Source: Desulfobacteraceae bacterium
GTDB taxonomy: Bacteria; Desulfobacterota; Desulfobacteria; Desulfobacterales; Desulfobacteraceae
Assembly: GCA_022712835.1 (NCBI GenBank)
Contig: JAFLJU010000389.1
Coordinates: forward strand, 14,814 to 78,813
Direction: 5' to 3'
DNA: 64,000 nucleotides
Made by a program: the position numbers and the translations under genes. The stretch's first letter is position 1, and every line of letters begins with the position of its first letter. Of the stretch, positions 25,909-35,041 are shown in pieces. A model generated the notes under the pieces. It saw only the letters and a program-made list of their open reading frames with translations, made no database searches and was not told where the DNA came from.

Positions 25909-27189
25909 ATGTCTGATATAACACTACCACCAAAGGAACCACTAAAGTTATCCACATCTAGTGATCATTGGGACTCTACTAATCTAGTAGCTGATAGTAA
26001 AACTACAGTACCGACTGATCTTGCTAATATGACAGCTACTGATAGTAAGTTACTCACTAATGCTACTTCTAAACCTAATAAGACTAATACATTTGGTGTA
26101 TTCAGTACAAAGCAGATAGTAAAAGAAGCTAAGTTTACAAAGGTCGCTGATGATGATACTAAGCTGACTAGTAAATTAGCTAAGAATAAAGATGAAGTCA
26201 CTAGCTTAGCTAATAAGACTAATACTAATATATCGAATGATAGAGATCTAGATAAAGCATCTGATAATATCCTAGCTAGATTACTAGGTATCAAACAAAA
26301 AGAGAATATCCTCAAGAGTCATGGATCAGCTCAATTAGGTGTATCTGATATATCCATATTACCAGTATCAGTACGTGCTACTATCGATAAAGTATCTATA
26401 TCTGAAGATGATCTATTCGATCCATCTACAGGTGATATGTATGAACGATTACTATCAGAATATCAGATGGGACCAGATGGTACATTAGCAAGAGTATCAT
26501 CAGTAGATCCAGTCAATTTTACTACTGATCCAATAGTAAGATCTCTCATACCTGAATCTATGCCTGTATCTGCCCATGAGGGTCTATTAGATAAATTAAA
26601 AGGAAGCTTATTTGATCTGAATACATGTCCTAACTTTGCAAACGGTGGGTTATTTGATAGGTTTGGATTACTGATAGATATATCGTGGTTATTTGACCTA
26701 CTAGGTAAATTCGATATAGATGGACTCCTAGCTTGTCTTTCTGAGATGGTAAGTATTCTGACATCTGTAGAACAAGGTGATATGATGGGTAAGTTACTAG
26801 ATGGTGGATCTGCTAGTAATCTGAATGATATGTTAAGTATGGTAACACCTGGAGTAGTGGGTAGTACTAATAGAGATCTAGCATTAGATGTATTAGGTGT
26901 CAATATGAAAGTAACTACTAAGGGTGGTAAATTAGTTAATACATATGACGATGTAGCAGTAGTAGCTAATTCAGATTCGATATTATCAAAGCTACATGTA
27001 GATAAGTCATCTCTCTTAGATATGTCTAATGATAGCATTAATGATAGTATATTGAATAGTGCTAATATATCAGTAGTATCACTAAATAGGATGAACTCTA
27101 CACCGCCAGCTACTAAATTCAATCAGTATGTACTGGGATATGATACTGATCAATTACTAGGTAGTCTCCCAATAGAAGTACTCAGTTAG
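25909..27189 (+). CDS. Hypothetical protein
   Basis: This 426-residue protein starts 16 bases after the clamp-like gene, with a GGGAGAAACTAAAT leader. The first 130 residues are low-complexity and rich in Thr, Ser, Asp, Lys and Asn, probably disordered. Residues about 215-300 have a helical, hydrophobic core (GLFDRFGLLIDISWLFDLL, then FDIDGLLACLSEMVSIL). The remainder is Asp/Ser/Asn-rich. No enzyme motif was seen and the family is not recognised. A virion or assembly role is possible from position only. The gene is convergent with the topoisomerase A-like gene. Confidence 0.5.
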   Translation: MSDITLPPKEPLKLSTSSDHWDSTNLVADSKTTVPTDLANMTATDSKLLTNATSKPNKTNTFGVFSTKQIVKEAKFTKVADDDTKLTSKLAKNKDEVTSLANKTNTNISNDRDLDKASDNILARLLGIKQKENILKSHGSAQLGVSDISILPVSVRATIDKVSISEDDLFDPSTGDMYERLLSEYQMGPDGTLARVSSVDPVNFTTDPIVRSLIPESMPVSAHEGLLDKLKGSLFDLNTCPNFANGGLFDRFGLLIDISWLFDLLGKFDIDGLLACLSEMVSILTSVEQGDMMGKLLDGGSASNLNDMLSMVTPGVVGSTNRDLALDVLGVNMKVTTKGGKLVNTYDDVAVVANSDSILSKLHVDKSSLLDMSNDSINDSILNSANISVVSLNRMNSTPPATKFNQYVLGYDTDQLLGSLPIEVLS

Positions 27190-27200
27190 ATATACTAAAT

Positions 27201-27301
27201 TCACTCTCTACCGTAGTAGATACTTATTACTCATGCTCAGAGTGCATAAAAAATAATACATACTATCCTCACCTACACATGTGATATGTGTAGGTGAGGT
27301 A
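27201..27301 (-). terminator. Terminator of the topoisomerase A-like gene plus conserved trailing hairpin
   Basis: The perfect stem CCTCACCTACACA and complement (27267-27299) is followed on the minus strand by TAGTATGTATTATTTTTT. The conserved CACTCT...AGAGTG hairpin (27201-27246) lies beyond it, between the convergent gene ends. Confidence 0.75.
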
Positions 27302-27307
27302 AAGTAT

Positions 27308-29428
27308 CTAGTATGTACTCATGATAGCGTTATTAGATATAGTGATATCTTTCATAGTTACCGTAGTCATATATTTACTAACTAACTTAGGTACATTATG
27401 TATATGGATACCACTATGCTTCTTATTCCTTATTAAGTTGAATGTACAATCGGTAGCATCTATAGGTATAATGATGAGTACTTTAGTACTACCAGCAGCA
27501 GATGATATTAGCTTATCCCCCATGCGTATACGTTGGATACGTATATGATTATCAGTAGCTGTATTAGACGATATCATGAGATATTCATCAGCAGTATTAT
27601 CTACCACATAGAGTATCTTATCAGTCACATTACCCATACGCATGAGACCTTTACTAGAATGTAATACTAAAGCTTTATTACCAAATACACTATGGATAAT
27701 ATCTGGTACATTAGATACTCTATCACTCAATGTAGATGAATTACCTTTCCTTACAAATACTCTGTAAGGTGATTTGACATGTACATTTATCATATCACTA
27801 TGTGCAGTATATGGTAATTCATCTACATGTAGGTACTTCTTAGTATTGATCACAATAGAATTACATTTATCATACGTGTGATATACTACCTTAGGTTTAA
27901 ACATATTACTATAAGTAGCTATATCGGCATGTGATCGTATCTGTAATATACCCATGTTCCTTATAGATATATACCCAATATACTTATCGACTCTACTCAC
28001 ATATGTATCATCTGGTGAATACTTCTTCTTTAATATAGTGACCTCATCTACTATCTCATCATCAATCGACTTGAAACTATCAGTCAACTTAGTCAGCTCA
28101 GTACGACATTTTAGCTCATCAAGCTCTAGTGCTTTCCTCTTCATCTTAGAGAGGACTATCAATTTAGCATTAACTAGTATCTCACATTGACGTAGTGATA
28201 AATTAAACCTCTTCTTCAAGGTATCATATATGTCACTTAACTGATGAGCTTTCTTACGTCCTTGTATGATCTTGATGACTTCATCTACATGATCACATAT
28301 CGTAATATATACTTCTATAGTGATAAGTTTATCCTGTAATGATTGCTGCTTATATTTCTTAGCTCCAAGGATACTCCTATACCTCTCAATGTACCAGATC
28401 TTTAATGTCTCTGGTGGATGTAATTTATGTATCTTACCAGCGAGTACGTAGTTGTTAAATGGGTGAATAGTATGTCTCAATTTCACGATAGAGCTCAACT
28501 TATCTATGAGTTCAAAGATATTACTATTACGCTTGATTGAGATATAGAAATCTAAATACATAGCGTTATCAGATGATGGTTTAAGATTAGCATCCATACC
28601 AACTAACCAATGTTTCTTATCACGTAAGCATTTGACTAGAGATTTCCTAGCTGTACTAGTAGACGCACCATATCCTAATGTCCGTATCAGTAATGTATTA
28701 CTTGACTTTAATACATATAGACCTTCAGTCATGATAGGCTCTTCAAACTTACCATGCTTATATGCTTTCAGTAGAGTAGATATATTCTTGATATAACATT
28801 TGATAGGGAAGGATGGTAAGTATCTTTGAGGTAGACGAAACATATTCCAAGTATGTTTGACTTTACATTTAGCATATTCGATGACTAGATCACATACGTT
28901 ACTATAATTTAATGGTGCAGTATATGAACTATATCCGAAACCTACTGATTCATTAGCATATAGTAGAGCTGTTGGTAATTTAGGTATGAAGTAATCGATC
29001 TCTCTACCACTCATATCTTCAGTCACTATCATCGGTAATGTCTTAAAGTTTATACTAGTATAGAATATGTCTCTACCAAATGTACTCAGACTAAAATCTA
29101 CATACCTTTGACTAGCTTGTCTATTACCACTATATGTCTCATTATTACCATGGAGTACCAATATCTGATTGATGCTCCTAAAAGGTGAACACATCTTTGA
29201 AGCTGTGTCATATATACTCTGATCTCCATAGTTATGTATAGCGATCGTATTAGATATTAGCTTATTACCTGAGATCTTATCTTCAGATGAATTAGTGTAG
29301 ATGATTCTACGTCTTACACGCTTAAATCCATCTATAGGACATGGGAATAGATTCTTAATGACATAGTTACCGTACTGTAAAGTATTACTATCTATGATGC
29401 TACTAGCTGTGATATGTATATTATCCAT
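27308..29428 (-). CDS. Type IIA DNA topoisomerase, GyrA/ParC-like subunit
   Basis: This 706-residue protein has the N-terminal layout of the breakage-reunion subunit: PCPIDGFKRVRRRIIY (cellular: PDVRDGLKPVQRRIL) at about 29-45, IHNYGDQSIYDTASKM (GyrA: HPHGDSAVYDTIVRM) near 64-80, and the catalytic tyrosine in QASQRYVDFSLS, Y109 by my count. Residues 370-470 are helical and basic, as in the coiled-coil arm. The C-terminal DNA-wrapping domain is not obvious, so it is closer to a short topo IV or T4-type large complex. Its partner is the ATPase subunit at 31315-33723. It cuts and passes DNA duplexes during phage replication and segregation. A promoter motif and two UTR hairpins precede it. Confidence 0.85.
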   Translation of the reverse strand: MDNIHITASSIIDSNTLQYGNYVIKNLFPCPIDGFKRVRRRIIYTNSSEDKISGNKLISNTIAIHNYGDQSIYDTASKMCSPFRSINQILVLHGNNETYSGNRQASQRYVDFSLSTFGRDIFYTSINFKTLPMIVTEDMSGREIDYFIPKLPTALLYANESVGFGYSSYTAPLNYSNVCDLVIEYAKCKVKHTWNMFRLPQRYLPSFPIKCYIKNISTLLKAYKHGKFEEPIMTEGLYVLKSSNTLLIRTLGYGASTSTARKSLVKCLRDKKHWLVGMDANLKPSSDNAMYLDFYISIKRNSNIFELIDKLSSIVKLRHTIHPFNNYVLAGKIHKLHPPETLKIWYIERYRSILGAKKYKQQSLQDKLITIEVYITICDHVDEVIKIIQGRKKAHQLSDIYDTLKKRFNLSLRQCEILVNAKLIVLSKMKRKALELDELKCRTELTKLTDSFKSIDDEIVDEVTILKKKYSPDDTYVSRVDKYIGYISIRNMGILQIRSHADIATYSNMFKPKVVYHTYDKCNSIVINTKKYLHVDELPYTAHSDMINVHVKSPYRVFVRKGNSSTLSDRVSNVPDIIHSVFGNKALVLHSSKGLMRMGNVTDKILYVVDNTADEYLMISSNTATDNHIRIQRIRMGDKLISSAAGSTKVLIIIPIDATDCTFNLIRNKKHSGIHIHNVPKLVSKYMTTVTMKDITISNNAIMSTY

Positions 29429-29489
29429 ATATGATATATCTCCTTTATGTTTAGATTATCTAATGTATCTCCACTACTAATCAAAGGTC

Positions 29490-29577
29490 AGTGGGAGGTA
29501 TCAAAGTAGTATCTGATACCTTCTACTAATCGAAGATCAGTAGATGTGCATCTGGTTATATCTGATGCATCTCTACT
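29490..29577 (-). promoter_or_regulatory. Tandem 5'-UTR hairpins before topoisomerase A-like gene
   Basis: AGTGGGAGGTATCA with loop AAGTAGTATC (29490-29528) and AGTAGATGTGCATC with loop TGGTTATATCT (29539-29577). Same family as at 18452-18535, in the same order. Confidence 0.6.
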
Positions 29578-29592
29578 ATAGTAATATATACC
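29576..29592 (-). promoter_or_regulatory. Promoter-like motif (TATATTAC)
   Basis: Minus-strand GGTATATATTACTATAG, upstream of the UTR hairpins of the topoisomerase A-like gene. Confidence 0.5.
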
Positions 29593-30176
29593 TCAAATAG
29601 TAGTATACTGATATACCACATACTCAGTACCTATGCTATCGGATACAGTGAATGTAGATATGCTCAAATGTGCACTACATGTATATCCCTACATGAGTAC
29701 TAAGTATCTACTACTAAGATTGAGGTCATTTAATATAAGTAGATAAAGTATATACCCCGAGGATTGGAAGATTATTTGTAATTATCATTGTACTATAGGC
29801 GCTGGTGAAATTACACTCAAATAAGTGCTATATTCCCTGAGGAAAGTGGTTTGATATTTTCACTGACTTCGGTAATATAAGCACTGGTGAATTATGACTA
29901 CAAATCACATGCTCACTAAATGTATGATTTGCTTCTGAGACCGCACGTGAGCATTTTTAGCAAAACTTATACCCCGAGGAATGTAGTTTGATAATATCAG
30001 CTAATCACCTACTACATCGAACGTAGTAGTCATTTACTCAATATGACTACTTTTGAGGATATCAGATAGATTCGATACTCGATTATCGATTTCTTGATCC
30101 AGTATCAGATATATGCACTCTGAGTAGTAACAAAAAACATATGCTCATCTAGATATTATCACATTCACATACCGAT
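29593..30176. other. Long noncoding region with structured repeats
   Basis: Nearly 600 bases without a credible gene. It contains a minus-strand GGGATA hairpin (29678-29695), three short related blocks of the form TA(C/T)CCC(C/T)GAGGA at about 29755, 29848 and 29973, an overlapping inverted-repeat arrangement at 29901-29953, and a CACTCTGAGTAGTA element near 30115 that resembles the trailing hairpins elsewhere. It probably encodes one or more small RNAs or regulatory sites. Confidence 0.45.
29678..29695 (-). repeat. Minus-strand copy of the GGGATA hairpin
   Basis: On the minus strand CATGTA-GGGATA-TACATG is a perfect 6-bp stem. Compared with CACGTA-GGGATA-TACGTG at 22819, the third pair has changed on both sides (C-G to T-A) while the loop is unchanged. 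Confidence 0.6.
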
Positions 30177-30177
30177 A

Positions 30178-30212
30178 CTCCATAACGTACCCATATGAGG
30201 TACGTTATGGAG
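30178..30212 (-). terminator. Hairpin terminator downstream of the 30268-30618 gene
   Basis: Perfect 14-bp stem CTCCATAACGTACC with 7-base loop. Nearly the same hairpin ends the RNAP beta' gene at 44926-44967. Confidence 0.7.
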
Positions 30213-30267
30213 CGTTTGATATATGATATACTAGTACTCAAATGATCACTCCATACTGATAGTGAAT

Positions 30268-30618
30268 CTAGTAAGTTGTACTTACGATAGTGACGCTATA
30301 AGGCGTACCATCTATATCCATGAACTCATCAGTAGTGCGTATCAGATTCAGTTTCAGAATATTCTTCATCACATTCGTGTAATTAGTATACGTTATAGTC
30401 GGCTTCAGTCTCAGACTCTTCATCACATTTACACGATCATAGTTGATAATTCTCAACTTGATGATACCTCGCTCTACCATGTAATCTGAATGTAACTCTT
30501 TGAACTTATCATACGTGATTCCCCTATCAATGAATACTTTAATTAGTTTCTTCTTTAGTTTATCATCAGCTATGCTTAAATCAGCCTCAGTGAATATCAT
30601 ATTACGTGTATCTATCAC
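30268..30618 (-). CDS. Hypothetical small protein in the topoisomerase operon
   Basis: This 116-residue protein uses a GTG start at 30618 (MIDTRNMIFTEADLS), chosen because GGAGG lies 10 bases upstream; the ATG at 30600 is too far from it. It is basic, with helical first half (ADDKLKKKLIKVFIDRG) and an Asn/Thr/Ile-rich second half. No known motif. It is the last gene of a minus-strand operon with the 222-residue gene and the topoisomerase B-like gene, and ends just before a strong hairpin. Confidence 0.55.
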   Translation of the reverse strand: MIDTRNMIFTEADLSIADDKLKKKLIKVFIDRGITYDKFKELHSDYMVERGIIKLRIINYDRVNVMKSLRLKPTITYTNYTNVMKNILKLNLIRTTDEFMDIDGTPYSVTIVSTTY

Positions 30619-30633
30619 CAGTGAAGTACCTCC

Positions 30634-31302
30634 TCAGATATTAAAATGTAATACACTACGTAATTCATATTGTAATTCTTTCCCTATGCAATTCAACACA
30701 TGAATGTCATATCTTAGTATAATTATGAGTATGTATATTCCCAATACACATACAGTCGATTCCAATAATCGTACTGAGAAATCATCTACATCGATGATGT
30801 CATCTTCGATATGTTGCAGTATATGCAACATGTTCTCAAATGGCTTATTCCTACTCAGTATAAATCTATTATTAGCCTTACGACATAGCTCGTTGAATTT
30901 CCTATCAGTAGTATCATATACATCAGTACTATCACTGAGTAATATCATACATAGTAATATACCTAATCTCCTACTACTACTACCAGTGATGACTACTCCT
31001 TCTGATAATATATGTATCCATCTAGCCATGATACATGACTTCTGTATATCACTACCAGATAACATCCGCATATATGTGAAATCATCTAGATATACCTCAC
31101 TGAGTACATCTTTCAATATATCAGCATGGTACATCCAAGCATGTATGAATACTACTTCTCGTTCACTATCATTAATACATGCATATGCTCTAAATATAGA
31201 CGTGATGATAGAGTGATATCCTAACGTCATAGTGTCATTACCATATTTCTCAATGATATCTGACCACCTATCATTATAAATCAATGTACTAGTGTAATTC
31301 AT
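30634..31302 (-). CDS. Hypothetical protein in the topoisomerase operon
   Basis: This 222-residue protein starts MNYTSTLIYNDRW, 12 bases after the stop of the topoisomerase B-like gene, so the two are co-translated or closely coupled. It is mainly helical, with a hydrophobic stretch near residues 185-200 (TVCVLGIYILIIIL) that could be a membrane span or a buried helix. No enzyme motif was seen and the family is not recognised. Linkage to a topoisomerase suggests a role in DNA metabolism, but this is guesswork. Confidence 0.5.
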   Translation of the reverse strand: MNYTSTLIYNDRWSDIIEKYGNDTMTLGYHSIITSIFRAYACINDSEREVVFIHAWMYHADILKDVLSEVYLDDFTYMRMLSGSDIQKSCIMARWIHILSEGVVITGSSSRRLGILLCMILLSDSTDVYDTTDRKFNELCRKANNRFILSRNKPFENMLHILQHIEDDIIDVDDFSVRLLESTVCVLGIYILIIILRYDIHVLNCIGKELQYELRSVLHFNI

Positions 31303-31314
31303 ATACTGATTCTC

Positions 31315-33723
31315 CTAGATGTCAAACTTATCATGTCCTACTAGAGTCTTCCTATAAGTTGCATCATTTCCTAGACAGCTGTATATCATATCTACATCAC
31401 CTATGGAAGTTACCTGATATGATCTTCTAGTAGCTGGATCTATACAGCTAAATTTCCTATCAGCTCCAGACATACGACCTAGTCCCTTATTACGAATGAT
31501 AGTGAACATACCTTTCAAGGTCTTAAACATCTCATACAGTTGGACTATTGATACTGGTTGACAGTTTAATGTATTTGTCAACTTAGTAGTAGCAAATAGT
31601 CTAGTCTTATTATAATACAAAGATCTATACAACGGTAATATCCTCTTATATATAAGTTCAGTGATAGATGTTAATGGGATGATGATATCTTCACTTCCTA
31701 CACTAAGGATGAGTATGTTACTAGCTTTAACATACTTTACATCATAACCTAACCATTCCTGTATCTCCTCTACATTAGGCTCATCTAGATTTAAGTGAGT
31801 AGTGATAAGAGATAGCTGTTCTAGTATCACTGGTGGTATGAAATATTCAATACTCAACATCTCTATCTCAGTACCTATCTTATTGATAATTTCAGCAAAT
31901 GCTACAAACTCATCTCTAGTGAGTACCTTATCATATACATCAGATTGTATTGTGATATCTATACAACGGTAATATACTTGATATGCTAATGTCGCTTCTA
32001 ACTCCGTCGTATTTTTCACATAGATCGTCTGACCATGACCTTTGATCTTGAGACTATATAACGGTGGTATTACAATATGCACATGACCTTTAGTAATTAA
32101 AGCTGGACATAGTGCATATAAGTTACCTAGTATGATATTAGTAATATGGTAACCATGGACATCTGCATCAGCTACTATGACAATCTTACCAAAGTTTAAC
32201 TGAGATAAGTCATCACTACCTGGAGTCATATTAGTAATCTTGATGATATCTTGGAAGATCTTCTTCTTCTTTACATTATTACTAGATTCTGTCAATCTAT
32301 TTAACTGAGTGAGTCCATTATAAGGCTTACCAGATAACTTATATAATGCCTGTGTCTGACTATTTCTATCTGCATCTGAACATGCTGAATCTCCCTCTAC
32401 TAGTAATAACTCAGCAGTACTCCTATCAGTAGTTAGACAGTCATCAAATTTATTATAAAAGTTTAACTGTGTGAGTAGATGCTTCATATCTTTCACTTGC
32501 AGATTCTTATTACTGTATGCATTGAAACTGATGACGATATGACTCTCTATCACATTATATATTTCACCAATCAATGTAGCAGGGATAAGAGTGGGTAATA
32601 TCTTAGCATATATACTGATAAATGTTTTATCTTTGAAACTCACCTTAGCCATGCCGGCAAACTCAGCACCTGAAAACTTTACATCCATCACTAACCATAA
32701 TGGTAACTTGTAAACATCTTTCACATACGCTTTCATCGTATTATCAGACATCAGTGATAGTATACCACGTTTGATATACTTTAATAGATGATTAGTATGG
32801 ATGCTAGCATTATCAGTAAATAGGATATTATTCACAAAGGTTAACTTAGTATTAGATGGAACCTGTTGTACTTTATTGTAATATAACTCTAAGCTTACTT
32901 TAGTGAGGTCTTTTGGGTTATCATATTTAGTAGTAAACGATGTTCTCCATGTGTTAGATATATTAAAGAATGACCTAATGTAAGTATCTCTATTTAGAGT
33001 AGCACTATCATAAGTAGGAGATGTCTCTCGCACCTCCTCAAGGTATGAAAATACCTGTAATGTAGATCCATTCCTAATCTCACTAGGTAGCTCTGTATCC
33101 ATTACATATAAATTAGTAGTATACCTACTAAATAAGTTTAACTGAGTGAGGTAATTAGATAGTAATGTATAATCAGTCATGAAGTCAGATATACCTGTGA
33201 AAATATCCTTATCTGGTTCAAACATCACTATTGTCCCAGTACACTTAGTCTTATTCTGGATAGTAGTGATTATCTTAGGTAACTTATCATACCTGAATGC
33301 CACATCACCTATCTTAGTCTCATTGAGTGATATTACTCTAAACCAATTACTCAATGACATAGTTACTGTAGAACCTATACCAAATAATCCACTAGAGTAC
33401 TGGTAACTATCAGTATCAAATTTACCTGAAGTCTTAGCATTAACAAAACTATCTATGATCTTACCTATAGGAATACCTCTACCATTATCTACTACTACTA
33501 TCTGGTATGTACTATTCCTAGGTGATCTGAACATGAATACATCTAGATGTCCACCATTGATACTCAATTCATCAGTAGCATTATCTACTATCTCTTTGAT
33601 GATATGAAACTGACCCTGTATATATGTATCATCTATGTAAGCTGTAGTTCTAAATCTGATATGTTCAATATCATCCATACTTCTGATACTATCGGCATTG
33701 TATTCTTTAGCTCGTTTGGTCAT
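31315..33723 (-). CDS. Type IIA DNA topoisomerase, GyrB/ParE-like ATPase subunit
   Basis: This 802-residue protein contains the GHKL ATPase signatures: EIVDNATDEL near residue 45, VVVDNGRGIPIG near 78, and SGLFGIGSTVTMSLS near 110 (the GLxGxG lid). A transducer domain follows, then a TOPRIM domain with LLLVEGDSACSDA near residue 440 and VIVADADVHGYHI near 530, giving the acidic Mg-binding residues. RNKGLGRMSGADRKFSCI near 750 resembles the GLGEM-type end of the B subunit. Length fits a full ATPase subunit. It works with the A-like subunit at 27308-29428; the two are separated by two small genes and an 840-base noncoding gap. Confidence 0.9.
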   Translation of the reverse strand: MTKRAKEYNADSIRSMDDIEHIRFRTTAYIDDTYIQGQFHIIKEIVDNATDELSINGGHLDVFMFRSPRNSTYQIVVVDNGRGIPIGKIIDSFVNAKTSGKFDTDSYQYSSGLFGIGSTVTMSLSNWFRVISLNETKIGDVAFRYDKLPKIITTIQNKTKCTGTIVMFEPDKDIFTGISDFMTDYTLLSNYLTQLNLFSRYTTNLYVMDTELPSEIRNGSTLQVFSYLEEVRETSPTYDSATLNRDTYIRSFFNISNTWRTSFTTKYDNPKDLTKVSLELYYNKVQQVPSNTKLTFVNNILFTDNASIHTNHLLKYIKRGILSLMSDNTMKAYVKDVYKLPLWLVMDVKFSGAEFAGMAKVSFKDKTFISIYAKILPTLIPATLIGEIYNVIESHIVISFNAYSNKNLQVKDMKHLLTQLNFYNKFDDCLTTDRSTAELLLVEGDSACSDADRNSQTQALYKLSGKPYNGLTQLNRLTESSNNVKKKKIFQDIIKITNMTPGSDDLSQLNFGKIVIVADADVHGYHITNIILGNLYALCPALITKGHVHIVIPPLYSLKIKGHGQTIYVKNTTELEATLAYQVYYRCIDITIQSDVYDKVLTRDEFVAFAEIINKIGTEIEMLSIEYFIPPVILEQLSLITTHLNLDEPNVEEIQEWLGYDVKYVKASNILILSVGSEDIIIPLTSITELIYKRILPLYRSLYYNKTRLFATTKLTNTLNCQPVSIVQLYEMFKTLKGMFTIIRNKGLGRMSGADRKFSCIDPATRRSYQVTSIGDVDMIYSCLGNDATYRKTLVGHDKFDI

Positions 33724-33806
33724 AATAGTTTCTCCTAAAAATATTATTAGCTTATCTACATTAGTGACATCACATAGTATAGTTCGCAGTTATTATAAGT
33801 TAATAT

Positions 33807-33843
33807 ACTCACTCAGTCCCACGTTTAGTGAGACTGAGTGAGT
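33807..33843 (-). promoter_or_regulatory. 5'-UTR hairpin before topoisomerase B-like gene
   Basis: Perfect 12-bp stem ACTCACTCAGTC and complement, between the promoter motif (33872-33890) and the gene start. No T-run follows, so it is a leader structure rather than a terminator. It differs from the common UTR hairpin family. Confidence 0.5.
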
Positions 33844-33871
33844 AATGTTCATATGTTATATGCATGGTATC

Positions 33872-33890
33872 TACTGTAGTAATATATACC
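33872..33890 (-). promoter_or_regulatory. Promoter-like motif (TATATTAC)
   Basis: Minus-strand GGTATATATTACTACAGTA, about 150 bases before the topoisomerase B-like start. Same core as at 18534 and 29576. Confidence 0.5.
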
Positions 33891-33968
33891 TGAGATATAG
33901 AGGCTATATGGTAACTAGGGATATATCGTATAGACATGCGTATATTAATAATTCAAGAGGTAATACTT

Positions 33969-34421
33969 ATGACTGATCTCAGTGAGCAGATATTTGAAGA
34001 TATAGAAAAACTAGAGAAACGTGCAGACGCTACAGATGATATCCGTAGTCGTGTAGTGAATAAGTTATCTGACATAGTAGATAAGATGCATATAGATACT
34101 GATAATGAATCAGCATCTATGATAGAGGCAAAGATGAGTGCAGCTAACTCATTACTAAAAGCACTAAACGATGTAGATACTTCATTCATAAATAGGATTA
34201 AGTTAAAACAGAAAACTAAAGTAGATGAAGATAATACTCAATCAGATCAGCTCATGAGTAAGACTATAGCTGAATTCTTAAAACAATCTAATGTATCTAA
34301 AGTCACAGAAAATATTACTCCAATAGCATCTGTACCTGATAAAGTAGATGTAGCTGAGTTTGAAATATTAAAAGATGAACTAGTAATAGGTGGTGATACC
34401 GCTAAAGATATAGATGTATAA
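33969..34421 (+). CDS. Hypothetical helical protein
   Basis: The ATG at 33969 (MTDLSEQIFEDIEKL, 150 residues) is preferred because AAGAGG lies 8 bases upstream; the longer frame from 33936 would overlap that site. The protein is acidic and almost entirely helical, with a probable oligomerising core at residues 40-80 (MIEAKMSAANSLLKALND) and a disordered Asp/Val-rich end. Size and helical plan are like small terminase subunits or other small assembly proteins, but no diagnostic motif is visible, so I leave it unassigned. Confidence 0.55.
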   Translation: MTDLSEQIFEDIEKLEKRADATDDIRSRVVNKLSDIVDKMHIDTDNESASMIEAKMSAANSLLKALNDVDTSFINRIKLKQKTKVDEDNTQSDQLMSKTIAEFLKQSNVSKVTENITPIASVPDKVDVAEFEILKDELVIGGDTAKDIDV

Positions 34422-34428
34422 TACTAAA

Positions 34429-34465
34429 CCTCATAGCATACCCGTGATAGGTATGCTATGAGGTA
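34429..34465. terminator. Bidirectional hairpin terminator
   Basis: CCTCATAGCATACC and complement between convergent genes, followed by TATTTGAG on the plus strand. The stem core is shared with the hairpins at 9236, 14951, 18637 and 62564. Confidence 0.7.
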
Positions 34466-34477
34466 TTTGAGTAGGAC

Positions 34478-35002
34478 TTATTGAGCGATCTTTTTAGCTA
34501 ACCAATTAACAAAGCTATCGTCTTTCACAGCTTTACGGACATAATCGAGATTCATATTCTTATTCATATCACGTTTCTGACATAGCATATACATGGAAGT
34601 AGTGACTACTTCTACCCTAGCTCTATCAGCTGGTGATAATGATGCAGTAGCTTGAAGCATACTCGTTGGGTGAACTTTAGTCCGATGCTCTTTAAACTTA
34701 GTTAATACTTCTTCATAAGGAGTTTCACCTGGTTCTTTGATCATCTGCTTGATTACATTATTGAGTGACGCTGCTGATTTCTCAGGTTGTCGTTTACCGA
34801 TGTAATCTAAGAATTGTGCAAAGAACTGAAGATGTTTCCCTACTACTTTGAGTACTGTCTTTGGAGATGAGGTAGGTTTCTTAATAGTCTTCTTGATAGT
34901 TTTCTTAGCAGTCTTCTTAGCGACTACAGGTGATTCTTGTGATACATCTTTAGATACGTCTGGTGATACATCTTTAGATACGTCTGGTGATTTGTCATTC
35001 AT
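34478..35002 (-). CDS. Basic protein with Lys/Thr-rich N-terminal arm
   Basis: This 174-residue protein starts MNDKSPDVSKDVS after GAGGATCTC. Residues 4-22 are repeats of (S)PDVSKDV, and residues 28-45 are a Lys/Thr arm (AKKTAKKTIKKTIKKP) like those of histone-like or nucleic-acid-binding proteins. The remaining 120 residues are a compact helical domain ending SFVNWLAKKIAQ. A DNA- or RNA-binding role is an inference from composition. It is the last gene of the minus-strand group with the RNAP beta' C-terminal part and the 310-residue gene. Confidence 0.55.
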   Translation of the reverse strand: MNDKSPDVSKDVSPDVSKDVSQESPVVAKKTAKKTIKKTIKKPTSSPKTVLKVVGKHLQFFAQFLDYIGKRQPEKSAASLNNVIKQMIKEPGETPYEEVLTKFKEHRTKVHPTSMLQATASLSPADRARVEVVTTSMYMLCQKRDMNKNMNLDYVRKAVKDDSFVNWLAKKIAQ

Positions 35003-35041
35003 GATGAGATCCTCTTAATTTTGAGTTATATGTTTCATTAC

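Noticed and set aside
26463..27122. 219-codon minus-strand ORF
   Set aside because: Antisense to the 25909-27189 gene, with shadow composition (Ser/Leu/Asn-rich) and no ribosome site.
29429..30267. tRNA genes in the gene-free gap
   Set aside because: No cloverleaf arms or GTTCRA-type T-loop were found on either strand by eye.
33969..34421. Small terminase subunit
   Set aside because: Size and helical make-up fit, but no diagnostic motif or neighbouring large terminase is visible, so the name was not used.
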